Source: Tipula vernalis
Taxonomy: Eukaryota > Arthropoda > Insecta > Diptera > Tipulidae
DNA length: 64,000 bases
Assembly: GCA_958295665.1 (NCBI GenBank)
Contig: OY282558.1
Span: 46,190,389-46,254,388 of the forward strand
Direction: 5' to 3'
Under the pieces are notes generated by a model. That model worked only from the letters and a program-made list of their open reading frames with translations, ran no database searches and was not told where the DNA came from. The position numbers and the translations under genes were made by a program. Within the stretch, counting starts at the first letter, position 1, and each line of letters begins with the position of its first letter. Shown here one piece after another: positions 35,050-46,159 of this stretch.

Positions 35050-36182
35050 TTTACCGAAGGCCCCTTCTGAAGGCCCTGCTCAGCCTCCTTTTCAGCACCG
35101 CCACCACCCGCATGCATTCTTTGTCCGGCCGATGGCTGACCAGTGTCCTCCATCGCCGTTCTGCTGGCCCCCGCTGCCTGAGAGCCTCCAGGCCTAACCA
35201 GTGGCTTGCACGGGGGGAGTCCTTGTGAGGCCTTCCCCCGCGGAACCCCTGACGCCTTCCTCTCCCTTTCCCGCCTTCTCCTCACCTGTCTCCTGGAGAG
35301 GGCGGTCACCCCGGTGGTCTTAGCTACAGGTGCCGCTACCGTAGCTTCTACAGGCTTCACCACTTGGGTCCCGCTGACAGAAGCCGGCTTAGCTCCGCTC
35401 TGACCACCCTTGGGATGCAATTGTACAGTCCCAAACTTATAGTTGACCTTAAAGCCAACCCGCTTGAGCTTCTCAACTGAAGAGTGGTCCATAGAGAACG
35501 TGAAAAAGGCCGAAGAGCCTTTCGCCTCTCTCCTGATCACTCTCCAGTTGATCGCCTGCATGCCCTCATTTTGGCTTTTTATAAACCCGAAAAGCTTTTC
35601 TGTGGGCAATTCAGCACTATTTGGGAAGGTGCCGAACACAATCCTGGCTCGAGGCAGGTTTTCCGCCTCGGCCACGATCAGCTGCGCACCCTCCCATGGC
35701 TTGATAAAACCTATGGCCTCCCTGAGCCACTGAACAGTGGCCCGGTCAGCACAGGTTAGTACCAGCCAACCAGGCCGAAGCTGACTGCCAAGGAACTTGG
35801 GTTTAAGCTCCTTGGCCTCCTGCTCTAGCACCTTATCTAGGATGCCCTCCTGGACAGCCTTTAGCTGCTCTCCAGTGAGGACAACCTCTGGAAAACCAGT
35901 GGGCAAGATCCCAACTATCTCCGACTCCGCAGCCTCCCTGAAGGTAAGTCCAGACCGGACCGCAGAACCCGAGACCGTCGGGACAGATTCCTCTCCCCTG
36001 GCCTTCTTTTGTGCCGGTGGAGTACCCTCATCCGAGCGGATCCTCTTTGACGGTGGGGCCTCTGCGGGAGCACAAGACTCCCTTTGTGGCCGCATCGCCA
36101 GAAGCCTTGTCTCGCTTCCGGGCGGTTTGCCCTCAGCAAGAAGCCTCCTGTACCGCTTCTTCGCGGCCCCACACATTTTCAC
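35046..36182 (-). CDS. ORF1 (main part): DUF4780-like nucleic-acid-binding protein
   Basis: 378 codons when read from a GTG. The first ATG is at 36176 (MCGAAKKRYRRLL). The basic N-terminus is followed by a Pro/Ala/Lys-rich linker, then about residues 75-255 with a VVLTGEQLKAVQEGI start and GWLVLTCADRATVQWLREAI, RARIVFGTFP and VNYKFGTVQLHPK segments, the pattern I associate with DUF4780-type ORF1 proteins. The tail is strongly basic (RRQVRRRRERERK), then Gly/Pro-rich. Such proteins bind the element RNA in the ribonucleoprotein. It ends with TGA at 35048-35046, overlapping the start of ORF2. It probably forms one protein with the 106-codon frame upstream, separated by a one-base shift. Confidence 0.75.
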   Translation of the reverse strand: MKMCGAAKKRYRRLLAEGKPPGSETRLLAMRPQRESCAPAEAPPSKRIRSDEGTPPAQKKARGEESVPTVSGSAVRSGLTFREAAESEIVGILPTGFPEVVLTGEQLKAVQEGILDKVLEQEAKELKPKFLGSQLRPGWLVLTCADRATVQWLREAIGFIKPWEGAQLIVAEAENLPRARIVFGTFPNSAELPTEKLFGFIKSQNEGMQAINWRVIRREAKGSSAFFTFSMDHSSVEKLKRVGFKVNYKFGTVQLHPKGGQSGAKPASVSGTQVVKPVEATVAAPVAKTTGVTALSRRQVRRRRERERKASGVPRGKASQGLPPCKPLVRPGGSQAAGASRTAMEDTGQPSAGQRMHAGGGGAEKEAEQGLQKGPSVK

Positions 36183-36499
36183 GCGAGGAGCCGCGGAAGG
36201 TTTGTCAGTGCTGCTGACAGTTCCTTTTGGGTCCTCCCCGACGACTTTGCTCCCCCTGCTTTCACAGAGGCGATACCCCCACTTACGGGGTTCGAGTTCT
36301 CATCTCCTGAGGTGTCCATGTCGGAGTTGAGAACTAATTTCTCAATCCCCGAACGGAGCTCCCCATCCGATAGACCACTCATCGAGAGTCCCACAGCGGA
36401 AAGAGGACCGAGGCCCTCGAACACCACCGCGGAACTATCGCTGGTATATGACGCTTTAGGAGCGTCATCATCCTTATTATTTTTTACCTGTTTAGACAT
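36179..36499 (-). CDS. ORF1 N-terminal part or small separate ORF of the LOA-like element
   Basis: A 106-codon ATG-started frame, Ser/Asp/Gly-rich and acidic, that stops (TGA, 36181-36179) just before the ORF1 frame opens. The junction reads GCGTGAAAATGTG, so the stop is followed three bases later by the ATG of the next frame. ORF1 proteins of related elements usually have an acidic N-terminus joined to the CGAAKKRYRRL-like segment, so a single-base frameshift in this copy is the simplest reading. Programmed reinitiation is the alternative. Confidence 0.6.
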   Translation of the reverse strand: MSKQVKNNKDDDAPKASYTSDSSAVVFEGLGPLSAVGLSMSGLSDGELRSGIEKLVLNSDMDTSGDENSNPVSGGIASVKAGGAKSSGRTQKELSAALTNLPRLLA

Positions 36500-36950
36500 T
36501 TTATTCCCACGAGTTGCTGGGAAAAGAGAGTCGCCTGTGGGACACCCAGCTTTACCACAGGAAGGCTAAATAAAACTGGAGGGCGCCTGGTATCCAGAGT
36601 CCGCATACTTTGGACTGATTAACCTATCAGCCATTCATCCATCGGAATATGCTGTTCCACCTTAGATTAGGGTTTTTTATCAAGGGTTTCTCCTTTAGCG
36701 CCGTACTTTAGCCTGTGCCAAATGGTCAGAAGTACCAAAGGGCCTCAGTTACCAGTGATTGCCACGAGGAGGCAGTACGTACACTTGCGAATTGTGACCA
36801 GGTTACCCCTTCCACAATTGTACCCATCACGCCAGCTGCCTAAAACATGACCAGAACAGCTCGCGTAATGTGCACCCTACCGAAAGGTTACGGAGCTGGT
36901 AGATTACTCTACTCAACTTTGATCCCCCCCTCCAGTAGACGCCAAATCAC
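36500..36950 (-). promoter_or_regulatory. 5' UTR / internal promoter region of the LOA-like element
   Basis: 451 bases from the element's first base (GTGATTTGGCGTCTACTGGA) to the first ORF. It contains small upstream frames, including one of about 34 codons starting at about 36830 (MGTIVEGVTW) and MDEWLIG at about 36642. Elements of this type carry their promoter in this region; no specific promoter box is evident. Confidence 0.5.
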
Positions 36951-36967
36951 CTTGCGGAAAATCAATT
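36951..36967 (+). repeat. 17-bp target-site duplication at the 5' end of the LOA-like element
   Basis: CTTGCGGAAAATCAATT, identical to 31315-31331. Confidence 0.95.
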
Positions 36968-37637
36968 GGTCTCACATTGCTTTATAGCAAGGGAGGCATG
37001 CATCTACGTAGTCAAAAATGTAGAAAACAAACATGAATAGCAAAGAAAAAACCTACTTTCAACGATTTTTGTAGGAAAACGTTGTTTCGAGGAGGCCCGG
37101 AAATGAAAGCTTGCGAAAATTTTCCTTAATTCATTACTGCCTAGAGACCATCGTATATTATGTAAGCAAGTTAAATTTAGTGAAGTTAGAGGAGAGATAG
37201 AAAACGTTGAATATTGAGAATAATTTTGTCTTAAATCGGCTTAGCGATTATGTCTTGTGGCCACAGAAATAATAAAGCAAAGTATTTTATTAATATAACC
37301 TAAAAATCACATATTTGGCATGTCTGTTTAACCGTAACTCTTTTTTGAAAGAGTTACAAATTCAGACCAAAATAAAGTATTTATTAGTAACCGAAAGCTC
37401 AAAGTCGATGCCAACAGGAAAGATCTTAGCTTCACATTTGTGGTATAACTAAATATTTTGAGGCGAGGGGTCTGGTATGAAAAAATCTTACAAAAATTAA
37501 CATTCGACCTCCACATTAATTAAAAATATGCGGGGCGCATTTAGAAAAAAAAAACTTTGACAGATAGAATGTAATGTCGTTTTCAATTGACCAAAGAAAC
37601 TAAACTAAGTGCAAAAAAAACTAAACTCGATAATTTT

Positions 37638-38149
37638 CTACTATTACCATGTTTCCATGATAAAGTTAACCTACTCGTAGGTTCAACTCGGTTTATGTAC
37701 ATGGAAACTCGTTTAAAGGTATAGTTTCGTTAAATTCAAATAAATTCGGCGAATCTTGTTCGTTTGAATTTGATTCTATCTGTTAAAGATTTTTTAAAAT
37801 TAAAAATGACACTTCGCATATTATTAATTATATTCCCCTCAAAAATACACAAAAATGTCGTTGTCAACGTATTGTCGATATATCAATGCAATCACCAATT
37901 GACGATATACCTCTTCTTGGAAACAGTACTGGTTAGCGCAGCCATGTTTTCAACTCAACGAAACCAAAACCTATTTGAACTCGTTACATGGAAACGTGTC
38001 GAATGTAGTTTTTCTTGCAATGAGTTTAGTATTTTGTTGGTGAATCGAAAACGAAATAACTCAAACGAATAAAATTCGATGAGTTTATTTGGATTTAATG
38101 AAACTCTAGTTGAACCTAAATTAATTCTATCATGTAAACAAGATAGTAG
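37638..38149. mobile_element. Fold-back element with ~110-bp diverged inverted arms
   Basis: The left arm (CTACTATTACCATGTTTCCATGATAAAG..., with TAGGTTCAACT and AAATTCAAATAAATTC further in) matches the reverse complement of the right arm (ends ...ATCATGTAAACAAGATAGTAG; contains AGTTGAACCTA and CAAACGAATAAAATTCGA). The left arm has about 40 extra bases around ACATGGAAACTCG. No coding capacity. Probably an old MITE. Confidence 0.65.
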
Positions 38150-39641
38150 TTTATTAATATGATGAATTAATGTCAAATACAACCTAGGAGAATGTTGACG
38201 TAACTGCTTTTAGCTACTCTTGAAAAATAGGTAGAGTAGTTAATTTAGCAAAACATGACCCATAAATACTTACGGTGGTTGATTCGAAAGCCATTATTGT
38301 GTACACGCTCGTTGGGTTTATCCAGAATAGGAAGATCTATATTTGAGATATTCTAAAATATTTCACTCAAACGATAAAGTATCTAGATAAATGTAGACTA
38401 CAATTTTTAGTCCCACTAAAACACGTTGCCTTTTTATTTTTAGCGCTTTTATAGAAATGGAGATTCTATATATTTTCAGTTTAGACTCTAAGGACGCTGG
38501 ATGCACCCTTTTTCTCTTCGTTTACTCGTACTAGTAAACATTATTGAAAATTTCTTGCTTGACGTTTCTGGACAGTTTTTGCATAAAATGTACGTTACAT
38601 GAGTAAAACTCAATACACATGTAAATTACAAAGAACTCGAAATTAATTCGCCATATTGGAATTTCGTTGTAATGTATTTCTGGAAATGTGAAAAGTTCTT
38701 ACTTTACTTCCTAAAAACCCATTTGGTTAGCCATAGGTTGCATTTATATTTTCCCTAACACAAAATTCCAATTTTAGCGAATAAAAATTTTGCGAATTTC
38801 ATTGAAACTAGTGTTCGTTATAAAGAGATTTCACTGTATTAGATTTTAAATTTAAAGGCAATTTCGACGATCATGAAAATCCAAAACTTTGAATCTGAAT
38901 TTGATGATCGATAATTTTCGGTATTTTAAATAAAATTGGAATTAGTCTTTTTTCCACTTTTAACTGCGAGAGCGTGTTTTATTTTTCTATTATGATGAAT
39001 TTCAAATATAGCATCTAGGCGTTTTATACGAATAAGCGTTGTTATCGAAATATTTCAAACACTTTGAAAATTTGCTAATTTTTGAGTCTCTCGAATAAAA
39101 CGTTAAGGCATTATTTACGGAGTAAGACTGAAGTTTACGTCGTTTTTAAACGTCAAACTCTTTAATTCAGTTCGATTTTAGACTTTTAGAATACAATCGT
39201 GTTTTCTTTATTAATTTAATTAATTATGGTGAATTTCGATATAAAAAAAACATTACAATGTAGGTAAAACATTTGAAGGAAGTGGAAGAAAACTATCAAT
39301 ATGAGTATTGGAAAGACCGGCACTTTACGAAACTTATCTAAGATTCCAATCCAGTTGGGGTGGTTATTTACCAAATGGAAACATATACATAACCTACGGC
39401 GGAATAAATATACTACTCTTTAAAAATGAATTGTAATCATAAACATATATGAGAACCTTCAGAAGACGAGATTGCTTCTGATTAATTGATGTGATAACGA
39501 CAAAACGCCGTTTTTTATTTTAAAAATTTCATTTTTTTTTTTTTCATAACCAAATGATGTAGTTAATAAGGTATTTTGTGACTCGTAAGTTTTGACGTAG
39601 CTTTTTTACATTTCTAACTACTTAACAACTCAAAATTAGTC

Positions 39642-39797
39642 ATGGAGAGGTTTTCGTATTCGGCAGAAAAACGTGCTAAAATAAGTCAAACGTATTATGA
39701 AACAGGACGCGCCAAAAACGTACCCACGCATTATCGTATAGCTCGTAGTGATGAAAACATTGAAGCTATACATTCACAGAGTTGTGATGGACCATGA
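39642..39797 (+). pseudogene. Helix-turn-helix transposase N-terminus fragment
   Basis: A 51-codon frame begins MERFSYSAEKRAKISQTYYE, then ETGRAKNV and later RSDENIEAIH. This resembles the DUF4817-type helix-turn-helix at the start of mariner-like transposases (YSxEQRAxIxxxYYExG...; NEEVIxAI). The connecting region is shortened and the frame ends at a TGA. Confidence 0.5.
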
Positions 39798-40109
39798 TAC
39801 ATCGATTCGATATCCGAAATTTCAATAAAAAAAAATGAGATCCTGCCATTAGGCTAGGACATTTGATGATGTTATATTATTCTTAAATAATTGTTATAAA
39901 CCAAATTTCATATTACAATAATAAAAAAAAATGAGGTATGCCCTTCCCAACACACGACTTTCTTATTATGCAAATTTCTTGCGCAAACTTAGGGTGTTTT
40001 CTATTTTTTATTTTTTTTATGTTTCTTGTAAATTGTTTATTGTTGAGATATTTGCAAAATAAATTTTCTGCTTCAGTTTAAACATGAAGTTGCAGTTTGA
40101 TCGTTTAAA

Positions 40110-40530
40110 TATCTGGGCTACAAACTGACAGACATATAGACCAATAGACACCACTTTGAAACCAAATTTTTTGGGCTCAAGGACCCCAAAGATCTTAAGG
40201 TCGAAAATTTACATGACAATTTGTTTTATTTTGTTTTATTTTTTTAATTTCTACTTTTTTTTGTATTTTTTAATTTTTTATTTTTTGGAAACATTTTGTA
40301 TAAATTAGTTTTTCTGTAAACCTGGCCCAAGGGAGTAGCCACTTCCGGTTGCCCGATTTGGAGTAAAATGCACTGGGACCTCCCAATTTATCAGAAAAGT
40401 TTAAATCTGAATTTTCAGTTTGATTGGTTAAATCATCTTGGTTGTAGAGAGGACACAGATTGACAGACTAACAGACAGACAGACACCATTTCGAAACCCA
40501 TTTTTTCGGAGTCAGAAAAGAAAGTAAAAT
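40110..40530 (+). repeat. Two diverged copies of a GACAGACAGACA-containing repeat
   Basis: About 40110-40210 and about 40420-40530 share the order: TTAAAT.ATCT.GG, a GACAGAC-type run, ACACCA.TTTGAAACC and TTTTT.GG. The second has a longer (GACA)n run at 40462-40488. A C/T-rich relative in reverse orientation lies near 19180-19220. Class unknown. Confidence 0.45.
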
Positions 40531-40984
40531 TTGGATTTTCTCAAAAATTCGCTGTTTAACTCACACTTCCCATGGTGATATTCTAATTTGAATGAAATAC
40601 GGGGCGTAGCTTTTTCGTAATACGCTTTTAAATTTTATTTTGTTACGTATTATCCACTGAAATGATCAAAATTTATCTTTGATATTGAAAGAAACAGGAT
40701 CATAGCATTTCAATTAGGTAGAAAAAAAGGAATGAACTAAACTTTTAATACAGAAGAATTAAAAGAACTCCGAATCTCTTTCTTTGAGTATCCAATTTAC
40801 TTCCCAGTTTCCCGTGCCACCATCTTTCTATGCCACAGAAGGTGTTTTTATGTCTAAACTCTATACCAACGATAGATTTGCCTGCACCACTACAGCCGTA
40901 AGTCTAAAGAAATTATTGTGAAATTCAGTAACAAGTTCTGTTATTCAAACTGCTGCAGGGGACCGAAAAATTTCTTACATTGTC

Positions 40985-42560
40985 CTGGTTTTTAGATAAT
41001 ATTCAGTCAGATCGCTAGATGTATGCTTCCTCCGGAATGGAAAATTCTGGAGGAACCATTAAAATAATAATTTCAAAACAATTTAAATATTTTATTTAAG
41101 AAATCGAATTCCAGCCCAAATGATACGGCCGAAAAATTCTTTAAACGCGATTTAAGCTATTTTTAAAAAATCAGACTAACAAATAAATTACGAAAGTGTG
41201 TGTTCCATTTGGGGCTGAAGGCGAAAAAAAATTCTCTGGGTTGGCTATATAAACAAAACCAAAAATTTCCAATCTAATTAAGTTCTAAGGATCGACCATA
41301 ATATCATTAGTACGAGTACTGTACTTAATAAAAATTCTGATCCCAGGCGAACCTTATGGTTATATATTCTTCAATCGATGAAATAATAGGTTTTGTATTA
41401 GGAACCATTTCTAGCCTTTTAAAAAATACTTCAGATATAAAATTTCACTAAAATTCATCAACAAAATTTGTTGAAATATGCTTGTTGCATTTGATGCTGG
41501 AAACTGAGATGTGCTTGTTGCATTTGATGCTGGATAGTCTGAATTAGCTAAGTATGAAGAAATAATTTTGGTGGCCAAAACTTCATTGGCAGAGTTCTGC
41601 AATATTTTTTTTTTGAATTTAAGTCATGGTTTCTGGTCAGATGATAAGGCCGAATAAATTCTTAAATCTTATGAAAATTCGTCAATAAAGATGACCTAGT
41701 TCTATTTGTTGTTGAAGACGTAGTATCTAACTGCCTGGATTGGTTGTTCATGTAAAAAAGAAAATTTGTGAAATAATTTTTTGATTAATGGTACAAACCA
41801 TACTATCATTAGTGGTGGTCCGCGGTATTACTGATTCTTATTCTATTTAAGAAATCTGACCCCAAATTGGTATGACCCAAGGGAATTCTTCAGAGCGTGA
41901 ATAATTTGATTTTATACTAGGTTGAGGAAAAAGTATTGACAAATTTTTCTCATTAGATAGTGTTTGGTGTCATATATCGGGCAACAATAATCAGATTGTG
42001 TCACACTGATGCGCGTTTGAAAGGTAACAATTTTCATGAAAATAGTTTTGAATTTGGTCAATCGTGTCAAAAGTTATATTAGTACGAAGATAAGTGAAAT
42101 TTCATTTGATGGTCTAAAATTGGCTTCAAAAAAGGAGTGTGAAAATCACTTCCAAATTTTTCGCCGATAAACCACAAAAGTTCTAGACCGATGAATTTAT
42201 GAAATTCTCCTAAAAATGGGAAAATTTGTGTGTCAATATGTGCTTAAATAAAATTCATTTTGAAGAAAAGAAAAATTTAATCAAAAAATTACAAAAAAAC
42301 TCTCAATACTTTTTCCCCCAACCTAACACAGATATAAAATTTCACTAACATCCATTGACTAACGTGCATGTTCCATTTGGTGCTGCGAATGGGGTAAAGG
42401 CGTGGGATAAAACAATTTTATTGATGCAAATCAAATTTTTTGATTTATGGTTTGCACTTTATCATTAGTATTGTCCCCAATATTTGTTGAATCCTGGCCA
42501 TGTTAAATTTAAGAAATTACATCCCTGACCCAAATGGAACTTCTGCGACTATGGACCTAT
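40985..42560 (+). repeat. Block of dispersed-repeat copies
   Basis: At least three related segments (about 41080-41340, 41625-41910 and 42330-42545) share TTTAAGAAAT...GACCC/CAGCCCAAAT.., GATATAAAATTTCACTAA and TGTTCCATTTGG.GCTG. The reverse complement of the same family is at 895-1390. A mariner MITE (41920-42324) sits inside. A 36-bp tandem duplication (ATGCTTGTTGCATTTGATGC) occurs at about 41478-41535. No coding frame. Confidence 0.5.
41920..42324 (+). mobile_element. mariner-type MITE with TA target site
   Basis: Terminal inverted repeats GGTTGAGGAAAAAGTATTGA (left) and, in reverse complement, GGTTGGGGGAAAAAGTATTG (right) are flanked by TA on both sides (41918-41919 and 42325-42326). The 405-bp interior has no transposase frame. 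The terminal sequence resembles that at the 3' end of the mariner at 1-264, its likely autonomous relative. Confidence 0.8.
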
Positions 42561-45194
42561 TCCATTGAAATTTGGTATCTAACTTAACCAACATATTTGA
42601 TAATCAATGAATTAGTTGCAACATACGCAAATGTTAAATCAAGGTAGCGGGTTTGAAACTTTTTTAGAAGAGATTACACCACACATCTGTTTTGTGATCT
42701 GTGGATGATCATCGTCATTAAACCATATTTCACTAAACATATTTCAAGTTTGACCTGGTCACCCTATACTCTAAAGAATTATTCTATTGTGACGAAGATC
42801 TGTGCTTTTTTATTATAATTCTGATTAGTACAATAGAACAACAAAATTCTAATGTAAACAAAACTTAAAATTTTGTAAGCTATGCATCACAACTCATTTG
42901 AAAATTAAATTCTGCTTTCCTCCTATAAAGGGGATTTGTGATCGAGTTGAACACAAACATATTAGTCATAAACAAACGAACATTTTTATTTAATTAGCAT
43001 ATTTAAACAAATACAAAAATAAATATAAGCTTCCAATAACAAATCGAACGTGTTTTATATTCATTTCTCGTTATACTTCTTGACAGCGTCGTACCAGAAA
43101 ATCAAACTGTGTAAAATCGGTTGGTGCTATTTGTGTTATTTTAAACTAATAGAGTATGTACATACATTTGTATTAGAAAAATGATTAAACTTTGCAACAA
43201 CAAAAACACTATTAGTTATTTAATTTTTTATTACAATAAAAATAACTGAATAAAACTACGAGTATTAACAGAAATGCGCGAAACGAAATGAACACGTTTC
43301 ACAAAAATAATTAAGTAAAACAGACAATCACAAATCGTTTTAGAATTTTAAATAGTTTTTGGTGGTTTTCAAAAACTGAAATGTAGTCAACGTATTTAGT
43401 CAGCCAAATTGAAGTTTTTGCCCAAAAATTAAATTTTGTCGTTTTGCGCGGTGTTGCTATATAAAAAAAATATAAAAAACTAGTTATGTATTTTTATAGT
43501 TTGGTTAAGATATTAATCAGATTATATACAACTGGTTAAGATTTTGTCGGATTTAGACTATAGTATACTGTGAGTAACTCAGTAAAACTTACATTTAGTA
43601 CCTATAATATGTAGTTCAAAATCAATGTCTCTCGTATTCAGGGTGAATAATTCGACATAAAATTATGAAAATAAAAAATCGCTACCAATTAATTTGTATA
43701 CATAACTTATTACAAAAATTAATTCAAAACCACCTTAAAAATCAGAAAAATGATTAAAACATTATGCATGATAAAAAAAATTATCATGGTCAAATGTAAT
43801 TTTTAACCTTCATATTTTCAGAGTTGTATATTAAATTTTATTTTAAACCGACTATTTACGTAAACCACGTGCAGTTTTGAACTAAATAAGATTTACAATA
43901 AGCCATTAAGCCAATATAGGTCATGTATACGTAATTAATCCAAACAACCCGTGAGATAAATTTATTAGTTCATATACTCAAATATCATAAAAGTACATAA
44001 TATGTGTTTAAACTATAAAAGGTTCAAATACAATTTAAATATTTCAATAAGCCACTTCCAAACACCATTTGTTGTCTTTTATACTTTGTCTTTTGTTTTG
44101 TAATTTCACGATACGCAGAAAAATGGAACAACTCATTAAATAATGAAAGTAAATATTTTACTCTCGCCACATCCATAACATACTTATACCACTCTAGACA
44201 AAACAATTAATAAAATATAAATAAATATAAGCAATATATCTTAAAAAATATATAAGAAAACTGGTTATAATACATTGATACAAATTACAACTTACATATA
44301 CACTTACATAAAATACCAAGTGAAAACGAAAATTTAATTCACGATTTTTATAATAATTAATGAGTGTGCTGTTACGGGCATTATTTTTAAGCACTCGATC
44401 GTGGACAAAATCTAATGCGATAACGATATTTTCCTTAATTGTTTATTGAAGTTATGTTACTAAAGAATATTAACAATTAGCAGTAGTAGTAATTTTACTT
44501 TTTCAACAAGTTCGAGAAATTTATCAAACATAAATTTTCTCAATTAATTATTTTTCAAAATTAAAATTTGCATTTTCACATGATGCGGAGTTTTGAAAAG
44601 TGGGCATGCATCGTACCCCCAACCCTTATAACTTTGACGTTACAATTATTTATTGATGCTAATTATAATTTTTTTAATACTAAGTAGCCATTAAATAATT
44701 TGTTCTATTAACCTAAAAAGTTATCTAATTGTAATGATTACAATTAAGTGCGGTTCTGAGAAGGGAAAGGTCGGCGGTAATAAACCAACGTTTCCTTCAT
44801 AGCTAATAGCTATGCTACTTACTTTGTTGAGATATAGCAGTACTATTACTCAATTCTTTTTTTGGATTGATTTGTAATATCTTTTATTTCTTTTTTGGAA
44901 TTACCAACAAAACACAACTATTGGAACAGGAGATATTGGTTCAATTTCTATTAATATGACGTCGATAATATTGCCATAATTATTAGCTACAGAAAAGTGT
45001 AGAGAAACAGGAGAACGATACTACTCTTCCGAAAAAAGTTAAAACAAAATTGGGTAAGATCGACAAAGACTAAAGGAAGAGCGTCATGCTTGGCACTATC
45101 AAGAGATATGTACATCATAAGAAAACTTCGAATTTGAAAAAAGTTTAATTCAAAAAGAAATTGAATGTTTGCGTACCGCATAATTACTGTTGAA

Positions 45195-45490
45195 AAGATA
45201 CTAAATCGAACCATTTTTGAAACGTATAATTGCGGGTGATCAAAAATAGATCACTTAAGAGACCACAGAAATGGTTGACGTCTAGGAAGGCGATGCTTTA
45301 TGTTTGATAGGATTGGAATGGGATCATGTATCATGACCAACAAGGTCAAACGATTGATTCTGTTCTCTACTGTCAACAATTAATAGATTACCGTAGGAAA
45401 TTAAAAGGAAACGACCAGAATTGATCAATAGAAAAGGAGTCCATTGCTCAGAAAAGGAGAACGATCTTAATGGTGTAAAATTGACTTCAT
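45195..45490 (+). pseudogene. Heavily decayed mariner transposase fragment (third)
   Basis: Frameshifted reading shows text corresponding to a FLKRIIAGDQK-like start (about 45210), a short DWKG-like block (about 45300), an LLSTINRL-like stretch and KRPELINRKGVHCSEKENDL (about 45410-45475). It matches the RPELxNRKGVxFHxDNA region of mariner transposases. Stops are frequent; no terminal repeats were seen. Confidence 0.55.
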
Positions 45491-46159
45491 CTAATATTTG
45501 TTCACTTTTTCAATATGAACCACCTGTAGATGGTGAACATGCTTCATTTAATAATGAGTTTTTGATATTTGCTTATCACATCGTCTTAAGATAATCTAAT
45601 CAGTTAACTGTTAATCATCTAATTAACTGTGATTGATTCGATCCATTAGAAATTAATAATTGTAGATCTAGGATATATTTAGCGAATCTCAATTTTGTGA
45701 CGTCTTAATCATTTTTTCGTTGTGGTATCGAGCAGTTTGTTTTTCTTCTCTAGCTTATTTGGTTAGGTTAGGGTTTCATTAACTTTAAATCGCCAGTTTT
45801 CATCCAAACTTAAATAGTTTTTTGTTTTATTCCATATTACAACTGGTTTAATATAAATCATCTAGCAACTTTTCTATCATAATTAAGTTCATTATTGTTG
45901 AGATATAGTCCAATGACGAGTCCTAGAGATTAAAACTATTTATATAGACAAATACTTCCCATAGCTTGCTATATCTCAGACAGCTCATCAAGTTTTTTAT
46001 TTTCGAGACATCTCTTAAAAATTAACAGTCGTTGGTATCTCTTGCTTTTGCCTCCTAACCTGAGTAAGATTGAAGCCCTAGCATTTTCTGCGCTGAACTA
46101 TCAGTAGTCATTTTTTCCTCAATAATTCAATTCCGATTTTCATATTTTGATTTGATCAA

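Larger units (their letters stand above)
31332..36950 (-). mobile_element. Near-intact LOA-like (I-superfamily) non-LTR retrotransposon
   Basis: The 5619-bp element lies on the minus strand between perfect 17-bp repeats. Order from its 5' end: a ~450-bp leader, a short 106-codon frame, a 378-codon ORF1 product with a DUF4780-like middle, and a 1211-codon ORF2 with endonuclease, RT, RNase H and a CCHC finger. It ends with an 82-bp 3' UTR and the tail GTAAATAAAAAAAAA. GC content is visibly higher than the surrounding AT-rich DNA. The unbroken ORF2 and perfect duplication indicate a recent insertion. The clade call rests on the RNase H domain plus the INLHHAK/LIQEPW start of ORF2 and the ORF1 type; I-clade relatives are alternatives. 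Confidence 0.9.

Noticed and set aside
35797..36569. Plus-strand open frames of 161-177 codons at 35.8-36.6 kb
   Set aside because: They lie antisense to ORF1 of the LOA-like element, are GC-driven, and have no family signature, while the minus strand has clear domain content.
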